Shown: positions 26,812-35,345 of the stretch, piece by piece | Position numbering within the stretch: the first letter of the stretch is position 1 | Layout of the letters: every line of letters starts with the position of its first letter | Assembly (NCBI RefSeq): GCF_008632955.1 | Contig: NZ_CP043959.1 | Coordinates: 496,001 to 560,000, forward strand | Direction: 5' to 3' | DNA: 64,000 nt | Source of the DNA: Streptomyces tendae | GTDB lineage: Bacteria; Actinomycetota; Actinomycetes; Streptomycetales; Streptomycetaceae | The notes under the pieces: model-generated | The model's input: the letters and a program-made list of their open reading frames with translations, nothing else | What the model was told of the DNA's origin: nothing | Databases searched by the model: none | Made by a program: the position numbers and the translations under genes

Positions 26812-27270
26812 TCACTCCCCGATGTCCTCGTGCCACAGCTCGGGGCGGCGGGCGACGAACTCCCGCATCATCGCCACGCACTCCGGGTCGTCGAGCACCA
26901 CGACCTCCACGCCGTGCTCCGCCAGCCAGTCGTGCCCGCCGTGGAAGGTGACGGACTCCCCGACCACCACCCGCGAGATCCCGAACTGCCGCACCAGCCC
27001 CGAGCAGTACCAGCAGGGCGAGAGCGTGGTCACCATCGTCGTCCCCCGGTACGACCGCTGCCGCCCCGCCGCCCGGAAGGCCGCCGTCTCCGCGTGCGTC
27101 GAGGGATCCCCGTCCTGCACCCGCCGGTTCCGCCCCCGCCCGAGCAGCGCCCCGTCCGCGCCGTACAGCGCCGCCCCGATCGGGACGCCTCCTTCGGCGA
27201 GACCGGCCCGTGCCTCCTCGACCGCGGTGGCGAGCCAGGCCCGGGCGATCGCCCCGTCGATCCGCCGCAC
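26812..27270 (-). CDS. Cytosine deaminase of the yeast Fcy1 type
   Basis: 152-residue zinc deaminase. His59-Ala-Glu61 (STHAETAAF) supplies one zinc ligand and the proton shuttle; Cys86 and Cys89 (LSPCWYC) are the others. The C-terminal half is strikingly like the fungal cytosine deaminase Fcy1: RVVVGESVTFHGGHDWL, HGVEVVVLDD and ending in ELWHEDIGE. Length also fits (Fcy1 is 158 residues). Predicted to convert cytosine to uracil; guanine or another base is less likely. Bacterial cytosine deaminases are usually the unrelated CodA. Monocistronic, convergent with ccsB. Confidence 0.8.
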   Translation of the reverse strand: MRRIDGAIARAWLATAVEEARAGLAEGGVPIGAALYGADGALLGRGRNRRVQDGDPSTHAETAAFRAAGRQRSYRGTTMVTTLSPCWYCSGLVRQFGISRVVVGESVTFHGGHDWLAEHGVEVVVLDDPECVAMMREFVARRPELWHEDIGE

Positions 27271-27278
27271 CGGGGGGA

Positions 27279-27626
27279 TCAGCCGCCGAGCAGCGCGAGG
27301 ACGCTGTTCACGGCCTCGACCACGGGCTGGCCGACCGCACCCACCGTGGCGGCGATGCCCGCGACCGCCAGCAGGGCGCGGTGGCGCTGCTGCGGCTCGG
27401 CGTCGGCCCTGGTGACGTCGGGCAGCACCTCGTCGATGGACTGCGCCCTGGCCGGCGGCACCTGCGCGCGCAGCTCGGCGACCAGCTCGACCAGCTGCGC
27501 GATCGCCGCCTCCAGGGCGGGCGACGTCCCGGCCCCGGCAGCGGCCTGGTTCTTGACGATGCCGGTGTTGCCGAGGCCGCCGTGCATCGAGACGCTGTCA
27601 CCGAAGTAGTAGTTGTCGCCGCTCAC
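27279..27626 (-). CDS. Hypothetical protein with N-terminal YYFGD motif
   Basis: 115-residue protein starting MSGDNYYFGDSVSMHGGLGN. That motif is nearly the same as the C-terminus of the protein encoded just upstream. The middle (about 33-60) is a helical segment ALEAAIAQLVELVAELRAQV and the C-terminus is a hydrophobic helix RALLAVAGIAATVGAVGQPV. The ATG overlaps the upstream stop by four bases, so the pair is translationally coupled. Function unknown. The shared motif suggests the two proteins interact. No catalytic signature. Confidence 0.65.
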   Translation of the reverse strand: MSGDNYYFGDSVSMHGGLGNTGIVKNQAAAGAGTSPALEAAIAQLVELVAELRAQVPPARAQSIDEVLPDVTRADAEPQQRHRALLAVAGIAATVGAVGQPVVEAVNSVLALLGG

Positions 27627-28333
27627 GAGTGACCCACTCCCACGTTGCCGGATCCGCCGTACATGTTGACGTTGTCGCCGAAGTAATAGTTCTTGGGGTT
27701 GACCAGGAGCTGCTCCACCTTGACCTGGAACTCCGCCTCAGGATTCTCGATGGCCCGCACTATGGGCTCGACCAGCCGGTCGAGCTGGCGCGGGTCGCCG
27801 CTGGTCACCATCGCGATGGAGGGCCCGGAGGTCTCCATCGCCAGCACGTACTGGGGCGGCGCCCCCAGGACGGAGAACAGCTCCACCGCGCTGAACACCA
27901 GGGCCGCGAGTGCCCCCATCCAGGTGAACATGAGGATGCCGCCGGCCATCGAGGTGTTCCCGATCGACGCCAGTCCGGCGACGATCGTCAGTCCGAAAGC
28001 CACCGAGAGGGTCAGCGCCGCGCGCTTGAGGAACCGCAGCGTGGCTTCCTTGCGCCGGGGCGTCAGGGTGAAGGTGTAGACCCTGGTGATGTTCTGCAGG
28101 GGGTACGCGGCCCCGTCCACCCACAGCAGGCGCTTGCCGACGCGGAGGTCGACGGCGCGCACAGCGCGCGGGGGCACGGCGGGCGGGGACGGGATGTCGT
28201 GGTGCCCCGGCGGCTGCGCCCGCCGGCCCGGTGGCGCGGGGTGCACGGGAGGCGCGGGGTACCCGTACATCGGCGGCGGGGTGGCGGGCCCCGACGGGGG
28301 CGTGCCGGGCGAGGGCGGCGGGGCGCTTCCCAT
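27623..28333 (-). CDS. DUF6232 family membrane protein
   Basis: 236-residue protein. A Pro-rich N-terminal 55 residues (PPPSPGTPPSGPATPPP) is followed by a small beta domain LRVGKRLLWVDGAAYPLQNI typical of DUF6232, two membrane helices (about 105-150: AALTLSVAFGLTIVAGLASI, GGILMFTWMGALAALVFSAV), and a soluble part ending with the motif NPKNYYFGDNVNMYGGSGNV. That last motif is repeated at the N-terminus of the next protein. ATG 28333 has a GGGAG site. Function unknown. Confidence 0.75.
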   Translation of the reverse strand: MGSAPPPSPGTPPSGPATPPPMYGYPAPPVHPAPPGRRAQPPGHHDIPSPPAVPPRAVRAVDLRVGKRLLWVDGAAYPLQNITRVYTFTLTPRRKEATLRFLKRAALTLSVAFGLTIVAGLASIGNTSMAGGILMFTWMGALAALVFSAVELFSVLGAPPQYVLAMETSGPSIAMVTSGDPRQLDRLVEPIVRAIENPEAEFQVKVEQLLVNPKNYYFGDNVNMYGGSGNVGVGHS

Positions 28334-28733
28334 GGTCTCCCGACCTCCCGTCAGCTGAATGCTCGTCAACAGGTGACCCATTAACCACGCAGAGTGTTTC
28401 CGGCGCAAGTCATTACGCCCGGCGCGGGCCGCTCGTCTGACGGACCCTCACCATAGGTGCGCACAGGCTTACTTGGGGCTGCCGTGCTGGAAGACGCACC
28501 GCCCGTGAGTGGCCGTGGCGGCCCCGCAGGTGCTCACGGCGACAGCGGACGGGGACAGAGCCGAGCGGGCTCGGGGCCGGCGGCGGGGGCCGGGTCTGTC
28601 GCAGGATGCGGCGCACGGTGGCCGGCGCCGGCGGTCACCCGGTGAGCGCGGGGCGCGGGGCGGGTGCGTGTCACCGAGGCCCGGCCGGAACCGGCAGCCG
28701 ACGTGCCCGGATCGTGTGCGGGGGGGGGCAGCG
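28334..28733. other. Gene-free stretch
   Basis: About 400 bases between DUF6232 and the PLDc_N gene with no supportable reading frame. It should contain the DUF6232 promoter. A run of nine G residues occurs at about 28722-28730, just past the PLDc_N stop. Confidence 0.5.
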
Positions 28734-29066
28734 TCAGTCGTTCCTGGGGTCCTCGTCCGCGTCGCGGTCCTTCTCCCGCTTCTTGTCCTCGTCGAGGGAC
28801 TTCAGGAAGTCCGGGTTGTCGTCCGGGGCGACCCACTGGCGGCGGCCGCCGCTCCCGCCCCAGGCGGAACCGCCCGCGCCGACGGGCTGGCGCTTCTTGC
28901 CGGCGATGAGCCAGGAGATCGACCCGACCAGCGGGAACAGCAGCACGAGGATCGCCCACAGCGGCTTGGGCATGTGACGGATGTCCTCGTCCTTCGTGCT
29001 GATGCAGTCGATGAACGCGTAGACGCTCAGGGCCAGTGGCACGAGGAACATCAGCACCCGAAGCAT
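28734..29066 (-). CDS. PLDc_N domain membrane protein
   Basis: 110-residue membrane protein. Two membrane helices ([20 protein letters not shown] and [21 protein letters not shown]) make up the PLDc_N module, the membrane part found ahead of cardiolipin synthases but here alone. The tail is charged: [23 protein letters not shown] 29066 is preceded by GGAGAGG. Divergent from mqnL. Stand-alone PLDc_N proteins are common in Streptomyces and have no assigned role. Confidence 0.8.
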   Translation of the reverse strand: MLRVLMFLVPLALSVYAFIDCISTKDEDIRHMPKPLWAILVLLFPLVGSISWLIAGKKRQPVGAGGSAWGGSGGRRQWVAPDDNPDFLKSLDEDKKREKDRDADEDPRND

Positions 29067-29133
29067 GGGGCCTCTCCAGCGAAAGAGGTGGGCGGTACGA
29101 GTCCAGCGTAGCCGCTCGGGGATACTGGACCCC

Positions 29134-30591
29134 ATGGCTTACGACGATCTTCGCTCCCTGCTCAGGGCGCTGGAGCGCGAGGGCGACCTCAAGCGCATCA
29201 AGGCCGAGGTCGACCCGCATCTGGAGGTCGGTGAGATCGTCGACCGGGTGAACAAGGCCGGCGGTCCCGCCCTGCTCTTCGAGAACGTGCGCGGCTCCTC
29301 GATGCCCCTCGCCATGAACGTCTACGGCACCGACCGCCGGCTGCTGAAGGCGCTCGGTCTGAAGTCGTACGCGGAGATCGGGGAGAAGATCGGCGGGCTG
29401 CTCAAGCCCGAGCTGCCGCACGGCTTCGTCGGGGTGCGCGAGGCCTTCGGGAAACTAGGCGCGATGACACACGTGCCGCCGAAGAAGGTGAAGTCGTCCG
29501 ACGCGCCCGTGCACGAGGTCGTGCTCACCGGCGACGACGTGGACCTGGAACAGCTCCCGGCGCTCTTCACCTGGCCCAAGGACGGCGGCTCCTTCTTCAA
29601 CCTGGGCCTCACCCACACCAAGGACCCGGAGTCGGGCGTCCGCAACCTCGGCCTGTACCGGCTCCAGCGCCACGACAAGCGCACCATCGGCATGCACTGG
29701 CAGATCCACAAGGACAGCCGCAACCACTACCAGGTGGCCGCGCGGCGCGGTGAGCGGCTGCCGGTCGCCATCGCCTTCGGCTGCCCGCCGGCCGTGACGT
29801 ACGCCTCCACCGCCCCGCTGCCCGGCGACATCGACGAGTACCTGTTCGCCGGGTTCCTGCAGGGCAAGCGGATCGAGATGGTCGACTGCAAGACGGTCCC
29901 GCTCCAGGTGCCCGCGCAGGCGGAGGTCGTGATCGAGGGCTGGCTGGAGCCCGGGGAGATGCTGCCCGAAGGGCCGTTCGGCGACCACACCGGCTTCTAC
30001 ACCCCGCAGGAGCCCTTCCCCGCGCTGACGATCGACTGCGTGACGATGCGGAAGCGCCCGCTGCTGCAGTCGATCGTGGTCGGCCGGCCCCCGACCGAGG
30101 ACGGACCGCTGGGCCGGGCGACGGAACGCTTCTTCCTGCCCCTCCTCAAGATCATCGTCCCGGACATCGTGGACTACCACCTCCCCGAGTCGGGCGGCTT
30201 CCACAACTGCGCGATCGTCTCGATCGACAAGAAGTACCCGAAGCACGCACAGAAGGTGATGCACGCCATCTGGGGCGCGCACATGATGTCGCTGACCAAG
30301 CTGATCGTGGTCGTGGACTCCGACTGCGACGTCCACGACCTGCACGAGGTGTCCTGGCGGGCCCTCGGCAACACCGACTACGCCCGCGACCTCACCGTCG
30401 TCGAAGGCCCCGTCGACCATCTCGACCACGCCTCCTACCAGCAGTTCTGGGGCGGCAAGGCGGGCATCGACGCGACGAGGAAGTGGCCCGAGGAGGGGTA
30501 CACGCGGGACGGGGGCTGGCCCGAGATGGTGGAGTCCGACCCGGAGACGGCGTCGAAGGTCGACCGCCGCTGGAAGGAGTACGGACTGTGA
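29134..30591 (+). CDS. mqnL: UbiD-like decarboxylase of the futalosine pathway
   Basis: 485-residue UbiD-family decarboxylase, which uses prenylated FMN. Family stretches include [20 protein letters not shown] near residue 48, [15 protein letters not shown] near 188, [13 protein letters not shown] near 275 and the [18 protein letters not shown] block. In Streptomyces the UbiD-UbiA-UbiX trio in this order serves the late, post-futalosine steps of menaquinone synthesis (MqnL, MqnP, MqnM); classical ubiquinone synthesis is absent from actinobacteria. It overlaps mqnP (GTGA). Assignment by family and context. Confidence 0.85.
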   Translation: MAYDDLRSLLRALEREGDLKRIKAEVDPHLEVGEIVDRVNKAGGPALLFENVRGSSMPLAMNVYGTDRRLLKALGLKSYAEIGEKIGGLLKPELPHGFVGVREAFGKLGAMTHVPPKKVKSSDAPVHEVVLTGDDVDLEQLPALFTWPKDGGSFFNLGLTHTKDPESGVRNLGLYRLQRHDKRTIGMHWQIHKDSRNHYQVAARRGERLPVAIAFGCPPAVTYASTAPLPGDIDEYLFAGFLQGKRIEMVDCKTVPLQVPAQAEVVIEGWLEPGEMLPEGPFGDHTGFYTPQEPFPALTIDCVTMRKRPLLQSIVVGRPPTEDGPLGRATERFFLPLLKIIVPDIVDYHLPESGGFHNCAIVSIDKKYPKHAQKVMHAIWGAHMMSLTKLIVVVDSDCDVHDLHEVSWRALGNTDYARDLTVVEGPVDHLDHASYQQFWGGKAGIDATRKWPEEGYTRDGGWPEMVESDPETASKVDRRWKEYGL

Positions 30592-31493
30592 CCTCGGCCT
30601 CCGCCGCGCTTCCCCGGCAGCCGGGACGCACCAAGGCGTTCCTGCGGCTGGTGATGATCGAGCACTCGGTGTTCGCGCTGCCCTTCGCCTACATCGCCGC
30701 CCTCACGGCGATGTACGAGTGGGACGAGAACATCCACTGGGGCCGGCTGCTGCTGGTCACCGTCGCCATGGTCGGCCTGCGCACCTTCGCGATGGCCGCC
30801 AACCGCATCATCGACCGGGAGATCGACGCCCGTAACCCGCGCACCGCGCAGCGGGAGCTGGTCACCGGCGCCATGTCGGTCAAGCACGCCTGGACCGGCG
30901 CGCTGATCGCCCTCGCCGTCTTCCTGGGCGCGGCGGCCCTGCTCAACCCGCTGTGCCTCGCCCTCGCCCCCGTCGCGGTGATCCCGATGGTGGTCTATCC
31001 GTACGGCAAGCGGTTCACCAACTTCCCGCAGGCCATCCTCGGTCTCGCGCAGGCCATGGGCCCGGTCGGCGGCTGGCTGGCGATCTCCGGCTCCTGGTCC
31101 TGGGAGGCGGTCGTCCTCGGCCTCGCGGTCGGCATCTGGATCGGCGGCTTCGACCTCATCTACGCCTGCCAGGACGTCGACACCGACCGGGAGATCGGCG
31201 TGAAGTCCGTCCCGGCCCGCTTCGGCATCCCCGCGGCGATCTGGGGCGCCCGCGCCTGCCACACCGTGACGACGGCCCTGTTCGCCTGGTACGCGGTGCT
31301 CACCGGCGCCGGCGCCTTCTTCTGGCTCGGGCTGCTGATCGTGGCCGGCGCCTTCGTCTACGAGCACACCATCGTCCGCCCGCACGACCTGACCCGCCTC
31401 AACCGCGCGTTCTTCAGCGTCAACGGCTTCATCGGCATCGCCCTCTTCGTCTGCGCCCTCCTGGACCTGCTGGTGCGTGGGCTGACGGTGTAA
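30588..31493 (+). CDS. mqnP: Menaquinone prenyltransferase MqnP (UbiA family)
   Basis: 301-residue membrane prenyltransferase that attaches a polyprenyl chain to the naphthoate ring. Both Asp-rich motifs of UbiA proteins are present: NRIIDREIDARNPRT near residue 80 and YACQDVDTDREIG near 198. About eight membrane helices. GTG start overlaps mqnL stop by four bases. Downstream, a rhomboid gene in opposite orientation separates it from mqnM. Confidence 0.88.
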   Translation: MTSASAALPRQPGRTKAFLRLVMIEHSVFALPFAYIAALTAMYEWDENIHWGRLLLVTVAMVGLRTFAMAANRIIDREIDARNPRTAQRELVTGAMSVKHAWTGALIALAVFLGAAALLNPLCLALAPVAVIPMVVYPYGKRFTNFPQAILGLAQAMGPVGGWLAISGSWSWEAVVLGLAVGIWIGGFDLIYACQDVDTDREIGVKSVPARFGIPAAIWGARACHTVTTALFAWYAVLTGAGAFFWLGLLIVAGAFVYEHTIVRPHDLTRLNRAFFSVNGFIGIALFVCALLDLLVRGLTV

Positions 31494-31749
31494 CGGGCGG
31501 TCCGGAGGGCCGGTCCGTCGAGGAGGGCCGGCCCGTCGTCGGTCAGGCGCAGGCGTCCGGCGGCGACGTCCTCCGCCGGGTGCGCCGGGTCCGCCGTACC
31601 GGGGACGGCCGGCAGTGCGGTGCGGGGCCGTCACGGGGTGCCGCGACAGGCCGGCGGGCCGGGCGAAGCGTCACACGCCGGTCCGGTGCCGACCGACCGC
31701 CCTCGCGCAGCCGTTGGACATGACGGGAAGTCGCCGCGGCGCGCGCGGG

Positions 31750-32355
31750 CTAGAGAACCGGTTCGAGGGGCTTGGCGGGGCGGCGGCGGAGGAGGAAGGC
31801 CGCCGCGATGCCCGCCGCCAGACCGATCAGGTGGCCCTGCCAGCTGATGCCGGACTGGGTGGGGGCGAGGCCCGCGAGGATCGAGCCGCCCCAGACCGCC
31901 GCCACCAGCACCCCGGCCAGAATGCCCAGGGGCCTTCGCTCGACGAAGCCGCTGACCAGCAGGAAGCCGAACAGGCCGAAGATCACGCCGGAGGCGCCGG
32001 CCGTGTTGCTGCCGGCGGGGGAGACGAGCCACACGCCCAGGCCGTCCGCGAGGACGATCAGCGCGCACACCGCGAGGAACCTGCGTATCCCGCCGAGCGC
32101 CGCGAGGAAACCCAGCACCAGCAGCGGCACGCTGTTCGCGGCCACATGGGAGAAGCCGAAGTGCACGAACGCCGCCGGGACGACGTCCACCAGCTCGGAC
32201 GGGGTGCGCGGCACGATGCCGAAGCCGTCCAGCGCGTGACCGCTGAGCACGTCGGCCACCTCGAGCAGCCACAGCAGCGCCACCCAGCCCGCGGCGATCA
32301 CGGCGGCGGCCCGCACCCGGTCGCCGCGCGACCACGTCAGACGCGAGTCCGTCAT
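31750..32355 (-). CDS. Rhomboid family intramembrane serine protease
   Basis: 201-residue, six-helix rhomboid protease that cleaves membrane proteins. The catalytic Ser is in AGASGVIFGLFG (GxSG, about residue 117) and the His in SWQGHLIGLAAG (about 170). An N-terminal Asn/His-type region (FVHFGFSHVAANSVPLL) matches the HxxxN oxyanion elements. It is inserted in opposite orientation between mqnP and mqnM. That placement may be conserved, but a functional link to menaquinone is not evident. Confidence 0.88.
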   Translation of the reverse strand: MTDSRLTWSRGDRVRAAAVIAAGWVALLWLLEVADVLSGHALDGFGIVPRTPSELVDVVPAAFVHFGFSHVAANSVPLLVLGFLAALGGIRRFLAVCALIVLADGLGVWLVSPAGSNTAGASGVIFGLFGFLLVSGFVERRPLGILAGVLVAAVWGGSILAGLAPTQSGISWQGHLIGLAAGIAAAFLLRRRPAKPLEPVL

Positions 32356-32446
32356 CGTCCACCCCCACCGCCGGGCCGTTGTCCGGTAGAACGCCCGGCG
32401 ACCCTGGCCCGGTTCCCGCCCTGCGACTTTGGATAGGCTCGGTCCC

Positions 32447-33133
32447 GTGAACCCAGCCAAGCCAGGAGAGACGCGGCGTACGCCTTGGATCGTAGGGGTC
32501 TCGGGCGCCTCCGGCACTCCCTACGCCGCCGCGGTGCTGCGGGGGCTGCTCGCCGCGGGGGAGAGCGTCGACCTCGTCGTCAGCCGGGCCTCCCGGCTCA
32601 CCTTGCTGGACGAGACCAAGATCGCCTTCCGGGACGCCCATTGGCGCGACGACCTGCGGGAATGGCTGTCCCGGGGGGCGGACGGCAAGCCGGACACCTT
32701 CTCCGCCGACCTCGACGGCGTACGGTACTGGGCCGCCGGTGACCTCGCGGCCGGCCCCTCCTCGGGGTCGTATCCGAGCAAGGGCATGCTGATCGTGCCC
32801 GCCTCCACGGCGAGCGTCGCCGGAGTGGCGCTCGGGCTGTCCAAGGACCTGCTGCAGCGGGCGGCGAGCGTGACCCTCAAGGAGGGACGCCCGCTGGTCG
32901 TGGCCGTACGGGAGACCCCACTGAACGGCCAGACGCTGCGGCACCTGGTGACGCTGGACGAGGCGGGCGCGACCGTACTGCCCGCCTCGCCGGCCTTCTA
33001 CGCGGGCGCGACGCACATCCAGGACCTGGTGGACTTCGTCGCCGGACGCGTACTCGACGCGGCGGGCGTCCCCCACACCCTGTACCGCCGCTGGAAGGGC
33101 GAACTCGGCGGCGGAACCCGCGAGGACGACTGA
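32447..33133 (+). CDS. mqnM: UbiX-like flavin prenyltransferase
   Basis: 228-residue flavoprotein that prenylates FMN to make the cofactor of UbiD decarboxylases. Opening VGVSGASGTPYAAAVLRGL is the UbiX nucleotide-binding motif; GMLIVPASTASVAGVALGLS and VVAVRETPLNGQTLRHL follow in order. It should serve the mqnL product. GTG 32447 chosen; a TTG at 32429 would add six residues. Slightly longer than E. coli UbiX because of an insert in residues 60-105 (WLSRGADGKPDTFSADLDG). Confidence 0.88.
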   Translation: MNPAKPGETRRTPWIVGVSGASGTPYAAAVLRGLLAAGESVDLVVSRASRLTLLDETKIAFRDAHWRDDLREWLSRGADGKPDTFSADLDGVRYWAAGDLAAGPSSGSYPSKGMLIVPASTASVAGVALGLSKDLLQRAASVTLKEGRPLVVAVRETPLNGQTLRHLVTLDEAGATVLPASPAFYAGATHIQDLVDFVAGRVLDAAGVPHTLYRRWKGELGGGTREDD

Positions 33134-33233
33134 CCCGCCCGACCGCGGCCCGGCGCGCCCGCCGGCCGCGACGGCACCACACGGCACCACCTCTCGGAAA
33201 CTTCGTACCTCTTCAGTGGAAGGCATCGATTCG

Positions 33234-33692
33234 ATGGACGCGGTGGACAGGCAGCTCATCCAGGCCCTGCGGGAGAACGGCCGGGCCTCCTACGCGGAGC
33301 TGGGGCGCCTCGTCGGTCTGTCGGGACCCAGCGTCACCGACCGCATCAACCGGCTGGAGGCGGCCGGCGTCATCACCGGCTACCGCGCCACGGTGGACGC
33401 CCCCTCGCTCGGCCTCGGCGTGACCGCCCTCATCGGCATCTCGCTGTCCGACGCCGCCGACCACGAGGACGTGGCGCAGCGGCTGAAGGATCTGCAGGAG
33501 ATCGAGGACTGCTGGTTCATCGCCGGCGACGACTCGTTCATGCTCAAGGTGCGCGCCACCGACGTGGACGGCCTGGAGCGGATCATCCGCCGGCTGTCCG
33601 GCACCAAGGGCGTCTCCCGCACCCGCACCACCATCGTGCTCTCCACCAAGTGGGAGAACCGCGTCGGTGAGCTGCCCGAGGAGGTCGACTGA
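33234..33692 (+). CDS. Lrp/AsnC family transcriptional regulator
   Basis: 152-residue regulator. The N-terminal helix-turn-helix (RASYAELGRLVGLSGPSVTD) and the AsnC ligand-binding half (ADHEDVAQRLKDLQEIEDCW, then DDSFMLKVRATDVDGLERI) are intact. ATG 33234 follows GGAAGG by ten bases; an in-frame GTG at 33216 lies ahead of that site. It sits between mqnM and mqnE, 50 bases before mqnE. It may regulate menaquinone genes or respond to an amino acid; neither can be shown here. Confidence 0.9.
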   Translation: MDAVDRQLIQALRENGRASYAELGRLVGLSGPSVTDRINRLEAAGVITGYRATVDAPSLGLGVTALIGISLSDAADHEDVAQRLKDLQEIEDCWFIAGDDSFMLKVRATDVDGLERIIRRLSGTKGVSRTRTTIVLSTKWENRVGELPEEVD

Positions 33693-33741
33693 CCGGGGCG
33701 TACGGTGGTGCGGGTCTGTCTTCTGGGAAAGAGGTAACGGC

Positions 33742-34905
33742 ATGGACGTCGGGCTCAAGCGCGAGCTGGAGGAGAAGGTCCGCTCCGGTGAGCGGCTGAC
33801 CCGCGAGGACGGCATCGCGCTCTACGAGTCGGACGACCTGGCCTGGCTCGGCGGGCTGGCGCACGAGGTGCGGACGCGGAAGAACGGCGACGTCGTGCAC
33901 TTCAACGTCAACCGCCACCTCAACATGACGAACGTCTGCACGGCGTCGTGCGCGTACTGCTCCTTCCAGCGCAAGCCGGGCGAGAAGGACGCGTACACGA
34001 TGCGCATCGAGGAGGCGGTGAAGCTCGCCGAGGAGATGCGCTCGGAGAACCTCACCGAGCTGCACATCGTCAACGGGCTGCACCCGAACCTGCCGTGGCG
34101 CTACTACCCGCGCTCGCTGCGGGAGCTGAAGGCGGCGCTGCCGGAGGTGTCGCTGAAGGCGTTCACCGCCACCGAGATCCACCACTTCGAGACGATCTCC
34201 GGGCTGAGCGCGAGCGAAATCCTCGACGAACTCATCGACGCGGGGCTGGAGTCGCTCACCGGCGGCGGCGCCGAGATCTTCGACTGGGAGGTCCGGCAGC
34301 ACATCGTGGACCACCGCACCCACTGGGAGGACTGGTCCCGCATCCACCGGCTGGCGCACGAGAAGGGTCTGAAGACCCCGAGCACCATGCTGTACGGCCA
34401 CATCGAGGAGCCCCGTCACCGGGTCGACCACGTGCTGCGGCTGCGTGAGCTGCAGGACGAGACCGGCGGCTTCCAGGTGTTCATCCCGCTGCGCTACCAG
34501 CACGACTTCGTGGACATGAAGGACGGCAAGATCCGCAACCGGCTGCAGGCGCGGACGCAGATGGCGACAGGGGCGGAGGCGCTGAAGACGTTCGCGGTGT
34601 CGCGGCTGCTGTTCGACAACGTGCCGCACGTCAAGGTGTTCTGGGTGATGCACGGCGTGCAGACGGCGCAGCTGGCGCTGCAGCACGGGGCGGACGACAT
34701 GGACGGGTCGGTCGTCGAGTACAAGATCACGCATGACGCGGACAACTTCGGGACGCCGAACAAGCTGACGCGTGAGGATCTGCTGGATCTGATCCGGGAC
34801 GCGGGCTTCCGGCCCGTGGAGCGGAACACGCGGTACGAGATCATCCGTGAGTACGACGGGCCGGACCCGGCGCGCCGGGAGTCGCCTCAGCCGATGCGGG
34901 TCTGA
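33742..34905 (+). CDS. mqnE: Aminofutalosine synthase MqnE
   Basis: 387-residue radical-SAM enzyme that joins 3-enolpyruvyl-benzoate to an adenosyl group, making 6-amino-6-deoxyfutalosine. The cluster motif CTASCAYC (CxxxCxxC) is near residue 67. ELHIVNGLHPNLPWRYY and LTGGGAEIFDWEVRQ are MqnE/MqnC family blocks; the short HHFETISGLS segment and length fit MqnE rather than MqnC. ATG 33742. Its substrate comes from the MqnA product encoded at 53.7 kb. Confidence 0.92.
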   Translation: MDVGLKRELEEKVRSGERLTREDGIALYESDDLAWLGGLAHEVRTRKNGDVVHFNVNRHLNMTNVCTASCAYCSFQRKPGEKDAYTMRIEEAVKLAEEMRSENLTELHIVNGLHPNLPWRYYPRSLRELKAALPEVSLKAFTATEIHHFETISGLSASEILDELIDAGLESLTGGGAEIFDWEVRQHIVDHRTHWEDWSRIHRLAHEKGLKTPSTMLYGHIEEPRHRVDHVLRLRELQDETGGFQVFIPLRYQHDFVDMKDGKIRNRLQARTQMATGAEALKTFAVSRLLFDNVPHVKVFWVMHGVQTAQLALQHGADDMDGSVVEYKITHDADNFGTPNKLTREDLLDLIRDAGFRPVERNTRYEIIREYDGPDPARRESPQPMRV

Positions 34906-34968
34906 GGGTCCCTCCGGGGGTTGCGGGGGCTCTGGTTCGACGCCGCCCGCGGCGGGGTGGCGGGCCGC

Positions 34969-35290
34969 TCGCGCAGTTCCCCGCGCCCCTGAGGGGGGTG
35001 GGGGACTCGGTGCGCTGCCATCTGCGGCGGGGTGTGGGCTGGTCGCGCGGTTCCCCGCGCGCCCCTAGGGGTGTGCCGGCCGGTCCTCGCTTCACAGCCG
35101 GCGGCACAGCAGCCCCCTCCAGGGGCGCGGGGAACTGCGCGAGCAACCCCAAGATCACCCGCACCCGGCATGCGCCCGAACCCCCAACCCCTCAGGGGCG
35201 CGGGGAACTGCGCGGGCGACCCACGACCACCCGCACCCGGCATGCCCGCCGAGACCCACCCGAAGGGGCGCGGGGAACTGCGCGAACGGC
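34969..35290. repeat. Intergenic repeat cluster, core GGGGCGCGGGGAACTGCGCG
   Basis: Five copies of a 20-base core lie between mqnE and udgX. Two are in reverse orientation (34971-34990 and a variant at 35045-35066) and three forward (about 35122-35141, 35195-35214, 35265-35284). The forward copies are 70-73 bases apart and the last two spacers share CACCCGCACCCGGCATGC, so the forward part is a degenerate tandem array. Reverse and forward copies can pair into long hairpins. The rest of 34906-35345 has no gene. Confidence 0.8.
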
Positions 35291-35345
35291 TGCCGGGCCG
35301 CACCCGGCGATGGTGCCGACGCCCCCGGCGGGGTACCCGCTCCGC

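Noticed and set aside
28720..28733. Run of nine G as a phase-variable tract
   Set aside because: It lies after the stop of the PLDc_N gene, not inside a reading frame or between promoter boxes.
31494..31749. Hairpins in the mqnP-rhomboid gap as a riboswitch
   Set aside because: Arms are short and imperfect GGCCGG repeats; they fit at most a terminator between convergent genes.
29134..33133. Ubiquinone genes ubiD-ubiA-ubiX
   Set aside because: Actinobacteria use menaquinone, and mqnE and mqnA in the same window show the futalosine route, so the trio was called mqnL, mqnP and mqnM.
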